Of a DNA stretch of 33,094 bases, positions 26,236 through 33,094 are shown one piece after another (position 1 is the first letter of the stretch; every line of letters begins with the position of its first letter). A program made the translations under genes and the position numbers. Source of the stretch: an uncultured Candidatus Altimarinota bacterium (GTDB lineage Bacteria > Patescibacteriota > Gracilibacteria > BD1-5 > UBA2023); NCBI GenBank assembly GCA_936941205.1, contig CAKZJF010000052.1:1-33094 (forward strand), in the 5' to 3' direction. Under the pieces are notes generated by a model. That model saw nothing but the letters and a program-made list of their open reading frames with translations. It ran no database searches and was not told the DNA's origin.

Positions 26236-27321
26236 TTAGATACCAACTCCTCAGGCCACTCACATGATAGCGGAAAAAATAGCAAGTGCAAACCAAAGTA
26301 CAAATACTCAAGCAATGAGAATAGCAATTGGTTCAATGAATTTCACCATTATTCAAAGTGAGTAATCTATCGCTCGACGATATTGATTTGCAAGCTTCTC
26401 ACATGCCTTATTAACTGTAGAGGTTTTTTCTCCTACTTCAATGAGTTGAATGTATTCATGTGTGAAGAGTTCTAAATTTTTATCAGCTTCTTTCATGGAT
26501 TCTCCAAGCCTTTTCCCATGAGCTACATCATAAATAATATGATCAAATATTTGTTCTACATATACATTATTTGAACTTCTTGCTGAAAGTCTTAATGCCT
26601 TTATGATAGTAATTCCAGATTCCATAAGGAGTCCAAGAGTGGTTGATATTTGTGAGAGTAAATAGTTACGATATACTTCTCAAACAGCTGGTATTCGAAG
26701 TATGCTTCTGTGAATTGACAGTCGCCCATTGGGGGTATTTTTATATCATTGAAAAATAAGAATACATGCAACAATAATAGCAATAAGAGTTCCTATCTGA
26801 TTACTGAGAAAATCACTTGTTGCCATAAGAGCTTTTGTACTGAAAGGAATTTCAGTTCATGATTCTGTAAGAATTGGTGCTATCTGAGGGATAACATAAA
26901 TCATTACAACCGTGACAGCAAGGACAAGAAATATAAGTATGATAATTGGGTAAATAAGAGCTCCAATAACTTTTGAGCGTAATTCGTCTTGTTCGCGAAG
27001 ATTTCGAGCAATCGACATAAAAGCTTTTTGCAATGTTCATGATTCTTCCCCCGACTCTACAAGAGCTATTTCCCTATCTCCGAAGAATCCTGGGATTTTT
27101 CTCATTGCCGTACTCATGTTATCTCCTGACTCTACAAAAAATAGAAGATTATCAACTTCATTTTTAAATCGGAGATTATCTGTTTTTGTGACAAATGACT
27201 TTAATGCTTCAATAATACTCACCCCTCCATCTATGAGGTTTGAGAGATGTTCGTAAAACATTGATCTATCTCGAATAGATACTGATCATTTTGGGAGTAA
27301 GGAAAGAAGCGAATTATTCAT
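26236..27321 (-). CDS. pilC: Type IV pilus inner-membrane platform protein PilC (GspF family)
   Basis: The platform protein that PilT- and PilB-type ATPases act on. The predicted protein has 361 residues. Two GspF domains are visible. The first starts FYEHLSNLIDGGVSIIEALKSF and has GDNMSTAMRKIPGFFGDREIALVESGEESG (last Gly TGA), then LREQDELRSKVIGALIYPIIILIFLVLAVTVVMIYVIPQIAPIL. The second has RNYLLSQISTTLGLLMESGITIIKALRLSA, LGESMKEADKNLELFTHEYIQLIEVGEKTSTVNKACEKLANQYRRAIDYSL, and ends in IEPIAILIAGVFVLWFALAIFSAIM. Its start overlaps the stop of the PilO-like gene by 8 nt, which indicates translational coupling. Confidence 0.93.
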
Positions 27322-27898
27322 AGTAGTATATTCCGAATGATAAATTTTGTCCGAACCCATTTCCATCATTCAAATCAGCCCCGGTATCTATAGGAAGTGA
27401 AATAGTATCAAGAACGAAGGCATATTCAGTATTTTTTAGAATCATATCTTGAATGAATAATTCAATAACATCAAGACTTCGTGCTTGAATATTCATATTA
27501 ACACTTCCCATAAATAATCCATTGGGAAGTCTTTCTCATTTTGCAACACTTATATTTGATACAATTACTTTTTGTGAAGGCACAAGGGATTGAGTATATT
27601 GATTCAATACAAGGAACCGCATTATATCCTCCACGATAAATGGTTTTGTATATCGAGCTTGAAGGAGTTTAAGACTTGCATCATTCGCAAGTTCAGATTT
27701 TTTATTAGAAAGGAGTTGATGTTTTGCTTCTCGTTCCTGTAATATATTATTTTTAGTTACATAGAGTGCACTGGTTTCAATATAATTACTGTATGCAGAT
27801 TTTGCTCCAAAAATGAAAATGAGGATTGAAAGACCAAGTAATACTGGTGCAAAAATTTGTGTTTTTTGATGTGATGCACTTTGCGTAAGAGAATTCAT
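27314..27898 (-). CDS. pilO: PilO-like pilus alignment-complex protein
   Basis: The predicted protein has 194 residues. A short cytoplasmic N-terminus is followed by one membrane segment (about 16-36, IFAPVLLGLSILIFIFGAKSAY), a coiled coil (about 37-85, SALYVTKNNILQEREAKHQLLSNKKSELANDASL), and a C-terminal ferredoxin-like domain (VSNISVAKGERLPNGLFMGSVNMNIQARSLDVIELFIQDM) typical of PilO/GspM. The Gly after VAK is TGA. It lies between a second PilN/PilO-like gene and pilC. PilO is the best name by layout, but the sequence similarity is weak, as is usual for this family. Confidence 0.7.
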
Positions 27899-27917
27899 AC
27901 GAAATGAGAGTTATATA

Positions 27918-28460
27918 TTATTTATTAGAAGAGTCTTTTGCAACTTCAAATCCAAGCCCAGTTGCCCTTCTGCTTGGATCCCCATTGATTGAAAATATTG
28001 GTTTTAGAAGAAATGTCTTTTTATTCTTTCTATAATCTTCCATAAGTTTTAAGATTGGCTCAATGGCATCACTCTCATTATTCGATACTGATACCATACT
28101 TGTGCTAATTTGATCTCATTTAATACTAAATCATTGAAATCTGAGCCCATATTCAGATGCTATTGAACGAAAATTGGAAAGAATATTGGGAAGATCAATA
28201 GATTTTTTAATATATTTTTCATCTTGGAGCATGCTGGCAATCTTTACATCTTTATCATTTTCTAATATCTCAATTTTTTTGTTGGTTTCTACTATTTTGT
28301 CTTCAATATCCGTAATGCTACTTCCTGTAAGACTACTGGCAACGCTAAACCCAACATAACATCAAATTGACGCTATAAATAGAAGAACAGATGTAACAAG
28401 GAGAACTTTTCAAGGCTCCTTAATAGGGGCTGGTGGAGCTTGTATTGCTTGGTCTTGCAT
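27918..28460 (-). CDS. PilN/PilO-like membrane protein, first gene of the pilus operon
   Basis: The predicted protein has 180 residues. A Pro-rich cytoplasmic start (QAIQAPPAPIKEPGK) leads to a membrane segment at about 18-42 (VLLVTSVLLFIASIGCYVGFSVASSL). A coiled coil (IEDKIVETNKKIEILENDKDVKIASM) and a mixed domain with LPNILSNFRSIASEYGLRFQGFSIKGD follow. TGA encodes Gly at four places. The layout is that of PilN/PilO alignment-complex proteins, which link the cytoplasmic ATPase ring to the outer part of the machine. Which of the two it is cannot be told by eye. It is the first gene of the leftward operon; the gap of about 50 nt to tsaE must hold both promoters. Confidence 0.68.
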
Positions 28461-28512
28461 ATAGAAAAAATAGAATATACTTCCTGTATATCCTATCATA
28501 TGTTTCTATAAA

Positions 28513-28929
28513 ATGCAAAAATTCTACTTTCCAAATATTTCCTCTCATCATTTTTGATCTCTTAATATTACACTCGTTCCGGGTGATAGAGTTTGGCTTA
28601 TAGGTGATTTATGAGCTGGAAAAACAACCATCGCCCAATTTCTCATACATCAATATATGAATGATCAAAAGATCTCTGTACGAAGTCCAACCTATGTGTA
28701 CTATCAAAAGTATGGAACTGCTTTGTACCATTTTGATCTGTATCGAGCTGATGATTATACTACATTTGAATCTATATGAGGTGAAGAAATCCTCGATAAT
28801 CCTCAGAATATATGTATTATAGAGTGGCCAGACAGAATAGAACAGTATTGGAAACCTACGAAGATTATTCGTATTGAAAAAACAGACGATCCCCTTCTTC
28901 GCTCTATTACTCTAGAGATGTTTCCATAG
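28513..28929 (+). CDS. tsaE: tRNA threonylcarbamoyladenosine biosynthesis ATPase TsaE (YjeE)
   Basis: The ATPase that works with TsaB-TsaD to transfer threonylcarbamoyl to A37 of tRNA. The predicted protein has 138 residues, the normal length. The Walker A motif is GDLGAGKTT at 31-39, and its Gly34 is TGA (28612-28614). Other family motifs are VRSPTYVYYQKY, LYHFDLYRADDY (the HxDLYR motif, with the catalytic Asp), GGEEILDNPQ and CIIEWPDRI (the EWP motif). The start ATG at 28513 fits the family. The gene's last 23 nt overlap the end of the PrsW-type protease gene. Together with the Sua5-like gene at 2805-3335 it shows that t6A synthesis is intact. Confidence 0.94.
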
Positions 28930-29869
28930 GTTCTTTATAGAGCCATTTTGTAATAAAAAAATACGCGCCTATTCCGTATCAAAAGAGTATCATGAGAGAA
29001 TTTTTTTCAACGGAATAATTATAGGCCGCATGGAGAATCGATGCTATAGTAAAGCCTACAAATAGATAGAAAGCATATTTGAATGAATTGAGTGTATATC
29101 TTTGATAAGCTTGAAACCAAAAATATGTACAAATACTAGCTGCAAATATATGGATAATTAATGAAAAAAACGATCGAAGAATCCATATTTGGATACTCTC
29201 TCGTATATTTCCTAGATTTAGAAAATGAATAAGATAGAGTATGTTCTCTGCCCAGACAAAACCGAGTGCTATAAAAATCGTAAGAAGGAGCATTTCTTGG
29301 AGTGATGTTTTTGTTTTGAGATTACTTCCACCAATTAATGAGAGATGTTTTGTGCTTTCTTCTAACATACTCGCGAATGTATAGGTAAATATTCCTTGAA
29401 GAAGTGCAATAAAAAATCAAAATACTTGATATGAAGATTGTCCAAATAAATTTGTAGTATATTGTGCCCAAAAAAAGCAGAATAGAAATAATAGAAACAC
29501 ACCAAAATGAATAGTTCCCAATCGTATGAGTACTGGATAATTTGTACCAATATTTTTTCGAAAGAGTACTCGAACCATCCAAAAATTTGTAATAAAAACT
29601 ATGAAAAAAAGTCCTATAAGAAAAAGGAAAATTTTTGACTGAAATACATCCTGACTTGATAATTGTGCAAGATAGCTCGATTCAATATGGAGGAGCTTCG
29701 GGAGAAAGAAGAAAATAACTACTGAAATTCATCCTGATAATATACCAGCAAAAAAACGTTTCCTATCGAATGAGTCATGATGAAGATATGAAAAAACATA
29801 TCCCCAAAGAAATACGGGAAGAAATGTTATTCCGGCTACCAAAAATAATTCAAAGATTTCTCCTATCAT
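28907..29869 (-). CDS. PrsW-family intramembrane metalloprotease
   Basis: The predicted protein has 320 residues and eight to nine membrane segments. The family motifs are present: MLEESTK at 168-174 (EExxK), GFVWAENILYL (GFxxxEN..Y), RSFFSLIIHIFAASICTYFWF (the R...H motif), and GFTIASILHAAYNY. These residues form the metal site of PrsW-type proteases, which in Bacillus subtilis cut an anti-sigma factor. TGA encodes Gly in several loops; the start ATG at 29869 is fixed by a TAG upstream. It starts 2 nt after the small membrane protein gene, in one operon with rseP. The C-terminal 23 nt overlap tsaE. Confidence 0.85.
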
Positions 29870-29871
29870 AC

Positions 29872-30063
29872 TTACTTTTTTCTAAGAATTTCGTAATTTC
29901 CAAATTTTACTGTATGAGATCGGTTCCTTCCAAAAATAAGATTGGCAAGGAGAATATTTCAACCAATAATAAGACACGTAAATCCTATGATATAAGCGAT
30001 AAGATCAGGATTAAGTATGATAAGTATTCCAAAACACAGGAGAAATCATCCAATATAAGGCAT
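29872..30063 (-). CDS. Small membrane protein (DUF3096-like) between two protease genes
   Basis: The predicted protein has 63 residues. It starts MPYIGGFLLCFGILIILNPDLIAYIIGFTCLIIGGNILLANLIFGR, two short hydrophobic segments split by an N-P-D-L turn, a pattern like DUF3096 membrane proteins. A basic tail follows (NRSHTVKFGNYEILRKK). TGA is used for Gly twice. It starts 11 nt after the rseP stop and ends 2 nt before the PrsW-type gene. It is short enough to be missed in routine annotation. A role as a regulator or substrate of the proteases is inference from position only. Confidence 0.6.
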
Positions 30064-30074
30064 AATAAAAAAGG

Positions 30075-31247
30075 TTATTGAAAGAATATTTTTCGTATAT
30101 CTTCGAATGCAACCAGTATACTCAAGAGAATAAGGAAAAGAAATCAAAAAATATGAATTATTCGTTCTCCCGAAAGAAGTCGAATCTTTGATACTCATAA
30201 AAATGTGAGTATATGAGATATGGTTACTGTTACAAATCTTCCCCCATCAAGTGCAGGGAGTGGAAGGAGATTAAAGAAACCAAGATTTAATGATATAAGA
30301 GCTATAACAATAAGAATGATATTGATCCCAACTTTCATATCAATCATTCCTACGAACAGATTTCCGAGACCAATCGGTCATGAAATATTTTCTATGGCTT
30401 TTTTGCGTTCATCGGTATCTTTTGGAAAAAATATTTTTCGAAAGAAATCCCCGAGCATTTCTGCTGTCATAAGAAAATGTTCCTTAAACTCTCTCGTCCC
30501 GAGATATATAGCATCGAGAAGATTATCTGCCTTAATCTCGGTCAGCTTAAGAGAATTATATCAGAGATAAGCTCCAATTTTTTTATCCTTTGGTTCCAGA
30601 GTAAAAGTTTTATAGGATCATGAACGGTTGATCTCTAAAGAAACTTTCTTTGATTTCTGGATAATCTCCGTAAGTTCACTCGTAGTTTGTACCTTTCATG
30701 AATTTACGGAAACGAGAACATCGTCTTCTCGAATTCCAGCATTATATGCAACACTCCCGGTAAGGGGAGAAAAGATTATATCACCAACCAATATACTTCC
30801 ATCTTGTATACCATCTTCCATAGTGGGAAGAAGTTTTGTATGGGTATCTGTTTTAAAAAATACGTTCACTCAAAAAGGAGTGCTCCCCATAAAAAAAAGT
30901 CCAATAAAAAGAATCCACGTAAGGACAAAGTTCATACTTACTCATGCAAGAAGAATACTTGATTTTGCAAACCATCCTTTTCATGCAAAACTGTCCTTTT
31001 CTGGATTTTCATCGAGGGAATCTTCTCACTTGAGTCGGACAAATCCTCCGAGTGGTATCCAATTCAGAGTATATTCTGTTCATTTTTTATCTTGAAAGAG
31101 AGTTTTTGCTTTTGGGGGGATTCAGAGTCCAAATTCTTCCACTTTTACACGAAAGAGTCTTGCGATTGAAAAATGTCCAAGTTCATGAATAAATACAACA
31201 ATAGTAAATACAATAAGTGTGAGAAGTATTCAGAGTAATATAGTCAT
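30075..31247 (-). CDS. rseP: RseP/site-2-type intramembrane zinc metalloprotease
   Basis: The predicted protein has 390 residues. The zinc motif HELGH lies at 21-25 in the first membrane helix. It is followed by FSIARLFRVKVEEFGLGIPPKAK and a LNWIPLGGFVRLKGED segment, the usual RseP N-terminus. One PDZ domain lies at about 120-205 (GSVAYNAGIREDDVLVSVNSGKVQTTSELTEIIQ). The third zinc ligand is in NLLPLPALDGGR (Asp334). TGA encodes Gly at six or more places, one of them in SGPIGLGN. The family cleaves membrane-bound anti-sigma factors and leftover signal peptides. It starts the protease operon; a terminator separates it from the upstream hibernation factor gene. Confidence 0.95.
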
Positions 31248-31267
31248 AGGAGAAGAAATGAAATTAC

Positions 31268-31298
31268 AAAAGAAGATATCAGGATGATATCTTCTTTT
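31268..31298. terminator. Terminator between the hibernation factor gene and rseP
   Basis: A perfect 13-bp inverted repeat (AAAAGAAGATATC, loop AGGAT, GATATCTTCTTTT) lies 6 nt past the hpf-like stop. It ends the leftward transcript of the hibernation factor gene, so rseP probably has its own promoter nearby or gets read-through. Confidence 0.75.
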
Positions 31299-31304
31299 GG
31301 TGGA

Positions 31305-31601
31305 TTATTTAGAGAGTTGTTCTTTAATATGAGTGAAGAGATGATCGATGAGGTCAGAGAGTTTCTTGAATTCTTCACGATTACTTCTGTATGTTTCACC
31401 ATTTGCCCAAAGAGAGATTTTTCCATCAAATGTTTCATGTTTTCATCGAGTGAGTGTTATCTCAAGGCGTGCTTCTGCAGTTTCTGGATACTTACGAAGA
31501 TAAGCATCTAGCTTTTCTGTAAGGTTTTTATCTATTTCATGAGCAATATATTCCTTTTCAACTTCAAATTCTTTTGCATGAATGATTTTTTCGATATTCA
31601 T
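31305..31601 (-). CDS. hpf: Ribosome hibernation factor, short HPF/RaiA family
   Basis: The predicted protein has 98 residues, the size of short HPF/YfiA proteins. It begins MNIEKIIHAKEFEVEKEYIAHEIDKNLTEKLDAYLRKYPETAEARLEITLTRGKHETFDGKISLWANGETYRSNREEFKKLSDLIDHLFTHIKEQLSK; the parallel between the helix with KL and the beta strand with LEITLT matches the S30AE fold. The Gly of LTRGKHE is TGA, which is why the frame is broken in the standard code. Such proteins bind the 30S decoding centre in stationary phase. Assignment is by fold pattern and length, not by a diagnostic motif. Confidence 0.75.
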
Positions 31602-31771
31602 AATGAAGAATGGTTAATGATGGGTAAATTGTCCGCCTGATAGGCCTTTCTATCGGTTTTGTAATTTCCGGAAGGAATCGGGGGCATAAATCAGTATAGA
31701 AAAAAGCGAAGAAAAATACAATTCTTTTTTATAAATTGTTTCTTCTTCCCCATTCTTTTTCCAAATCTGAA

Positions 31772-31800
31772 TTGACATTTTACCAAAGTTTCTGAAAATA
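31772..31800 (+). promoter_or_regulatory. Candidate promoter for the right-hand membrane protein genes
   Basis: A TTGACA (31772-31777) is followed after 17 nt by AAAATA (31795-31800), close to the ATG at 31811. The -10 match is poor. The 209-nt gap between the hibernation factor gene and this gene holds no other signal that I can support. Confidence 0.35.
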
Positions 31801-31810
31801 GAGAGAACGG

Positions 31811-32080
31811 ATGTATATTTCTTTTTCTATAAAAAAGATGACACCAATAATAACCATGATTTCACTTATATTCCTATATGGAATGATCTGGAGTTTAATT
31901 GTTTTCTTTATTTTTTCTCGATTGAGAACACTTGAGAAAAGTCAGCATGAAAAATTGAATACCACTGAATGAGTTATAATCCGTCCTATTTACCGTCGAT
32001 TGTGGTGGAGTATAGTTTTTGTATCAATATTACAATTAGTATGCTCTATTTTTTTTATTGTTATTATTTTTCTTCCTTAA
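31811..32080 (+). CDS. Small membrane protein
   Basis: The predicted protein has 89 residues. Two membrane segments are clear: about 12-35 (IITMISLIFLYGMIWSLIVFFIF) and about 67-88 (WWSIVFVSILQLVCSIFFIVIIF). The linker is basic (SRLRTLEKSQHEKLN) and contains one TGA glycine. It ends 6 nt before the next membrane protein gene, so the two are co-transcribed. No family is recognised. Confidence 0.62.
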
Positions 32081-32086
32081 GTAAAT

Positions 32087-32581
32087 ATGACAAATCATGC
32101 ACCTATTATTCTCACAAGACATCCCATCCTATTGTTGCTTGTTATTATGCGATTTGTTCTCTTTATATTTGTATCAATCCTTTTTGGGATAATTGCGTAT
32201 CAATATAAAAATGCTATCTCCCCAAGCTTGATTCATTATATTATTTTGCCAACCACGTTTGTTATTTTTAATTATGCCTTTCTTCAAGTCATCTTGAATC
32301 TTATACGGTTTTATAATCGAATAGTAATCATTGAGCCAACGAAAATTACAATTCTTCATTGTTCCCTCTTTCTTATGGATGATATGGAAGTTATGGATAT
32401 GTCGAGTGTATTAAAAATAGATGTTGAACAGCATGGCTTCATTTCCAATCTCCTGTGATATGGGCATCTTATCTTTGAACAACGAAATCAGATACGAAAA
32501 ATTCACTATCTCCCTAAGCCATATAATATTATCGGCACACTCCGACAACATCTTCGATTCCATAATGATGTAAATACATAA
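32087..32581 (+). CDS. Membrane protein with bacterial PH-like (bPH2/YdbT-type) domain
   Basis: The predicted protein has 164 residues. Two membrane segments at about 13-38 and 48-72 are followed by a beta-rich domain that begins FYNRIVIIEPTKITILHCSLFLMDDMEVMDMSSVLKIDVEQHGFISNLLGYGHLIFEQRNQIRKIHYLPKP and ends in TLRQHLRFH. This order (membrane pair, RIVI strand, a strand ending in a loop with G-Y-G and a final helix) is that of bPH2 proteins. The Gly of LLGYG is TGA at 32456-32458. It stands in one unit with the preceding small membrane protein. Confidence 0.72.
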
Positions 32582-32772
32582 ATATAATATTATAGATTTT
32601 CTATATTTTTTTTTCATGAATAAATAAATAATATGATAAATGCTTAAAATTCAGAATATTAATTATTACAAAATTTAAAAAATACTTAAATACAATTAAT
32701 ATCTTAAAATAAATAATCTTTCGGTTTTTTACTAGATTTAATTTAAATGAACTCATTAAAAAACTAATCAGG
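32582..32772. other. AT-rich intergenic stretch without recognised features
   Basis: This 191-nt stretch is very AT-rich (long runs of A, T and ATA) and has stops in all frames. I see no gene, hairpin or clear promoter in it. Confidence 0.5.
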
Positions 32773-32952
32773 ATGAAAATAAATCTTTTTGGGCAAGAAA
32801 TTGAAAGTAAATATTTAATTATTGCAGCTGGTGTTCTTTTGATTTTAGGATTAGGAATGATAAATCATTCCAACCAAACAAAACACATGAAGAATTATAA
32901 AAACAGCAAGCCAGACAATGAAAGTAAATACAAATCCAAATTTACCAAGTAA
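32773..32952 (+). CDS. Possible small single-span membrane protein
   Basis: The predicted protein has 59 residues: MKINLFGQEIESKYLIIAA..., one hydrophobic segment at about 14-31 (YLIIAAGVLLILGLGMIN), then a Lys/Asn/Ser-rich tail. No TGA codon is used. It has an ATCAGG-type sequence just before the ATG. Support is limited to the hydropathy and the start; it could be chance in AT-rich DNA. Confidence 0.4.
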   Translation: MKINLFGQEIESKYLIIAAGVLLILGLGMINHSNQTKHMKNYKNSKPDNESKYKSKFTK

Positions 32953-32981
32953 CTGGGAAGAGTATCAAAAAAATTGGATTA

Positions 32982-33094
32982 TTATTTTAGAGCATTACGA
33001 TGATGCAAATGAATTGATTCAAGCGGAAAATGTTTAAAGACCCACCGGACGTCGTTTGGATAATTTTGCATTATTTGTCGCAAGGTTTCATGAT
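32982..33094 (-). pseudogene. Truncated DsbA-like (thioredoxin-fold) gene end, running off the window
   Basis: Reading leftward from the window edge gives HETLRQIMQNYPNDVRWVFKHFPL, then ESIHLHHRNALK and a TAA at 32982-32984. The VRWVFKHFPL-x-x-IH pattern is that of DsbA-type and NhaA-associated thioredoxin-like proteins, where it is followed by 80 or more further residues. Here a stop comes almost at once, so the gene is probably broken or its 3' part lost. The N-terminal part with the CxxC site lies outside the window. It could also be a short variant. Confidence 0.5.

Noticed and set aside
32918-33037. A 39-codon frame (MKVNTNPNLPSNWEEYQ...) at the right end
   Set aside because: It overlaps the 59-residue ORF and is antisense to the DsbA-like fragment. 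It has no supporting signal.
1-33094. CRISPR array, insertion sequence, tRNA or rRNA gene
   Set aside because: No regularly spaced repeat, no transposase frame and no recognisable tRNA or rRNA segment was found on either strand by eye.

Overview
The window reads as one chromosomal segment of an AT-rich bacterium in which UGA is read as glycine. In frame after frame, TGA sits where the protein family has a conserved glycine: the HIGH-type motif of glutamyl-tRNA synthetase, the P-loop of TsaE, the start of DnaB, the -1 glycine of type IV prepilins, and the REIEG motif of DnaA. Open frames close only with TAA or TAG. This is the code known from SR1/Absconditabacteria and Gracilibacteria (translation table 25). 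All coordinates below were built with TGA = Gly. A standard-code gene caller would shatter most of these genes.

Layout. 1-1729 (+): the 3' part of a BaiN/HI0933-like flavoprotein and a DUF2892-like membrane protein. 1768-6376 (-): mltG, a Sua5/TsaC-like gene, two small hypothetical genes, gltX and an EVE-domain gene. 6511-7689 (+): a TMEM43-like membrane protein. 7784-11620 (-): a block of seven genes with a visibly higher G+C content and no internal TGA. It encodes an E1/ThiF-like adenylyltransferase, a 71-residue protein, an E2-like protein with a candidate catalytic cysteine, a second E2-like protein without it, a membrane-anchored coiled-coil protein, a MORN-like lipoprotein and another membrane protein. 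11745-13355 (-): directly upstream and transcribed the same way, a membrane-anchored protein whose C-terminal part carries a perfect JAMM metalloprotease signature. It is visible only when TGA is read as Gly. Together these look like a ubiquitin-like conjugation and deconjugation system tied to the cell envelope.

13583-14917 (+) is a membrane sensor histidine kinase without an adjacent response regulator. 14862-18163 (-) holds a hypothetical gene, rsmI, another hypothetical gene and dnaA. 18423-19607 (+) is a PilT-type ATPase. 19673-20762 (-) holds a hypothetical gene and rplS. 20915-23278 (+) is a TPR protein followed by dnaB. 23343-28460 (-) is a compact type IV pilus operon: PilN/PilO-like proteins, PilC, three prepilin-like proteins and a PilX-like protein. 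28513-28929 (+) is tsaE. 28907-31247 (-) is an operon of two intramembrane proteases (RseP/site-2 type and PrsW type) with a 63-residue membrane protein between them. 31305-31601 (-) is a ribosome-hibernation factor. The right end holds two small membrane-protein genes, an AT-rich stretch, a tiny ORF and the truncated end of a DsbA-like gene.

Genes are packed tightly, many operon junctions have 1-10 nt or short overlaps, and most transcription units end in short perfect hairpins shared by converging genes. No rRNA, tRNA, insertion sequence or CRISPR array was recognised. The strongest candidate for something undescribed is the E1/E2/E2-like/JAMM neighbourhood, mainly because its E1/E2 half appears to be written in the standard code inside a recoded genome.
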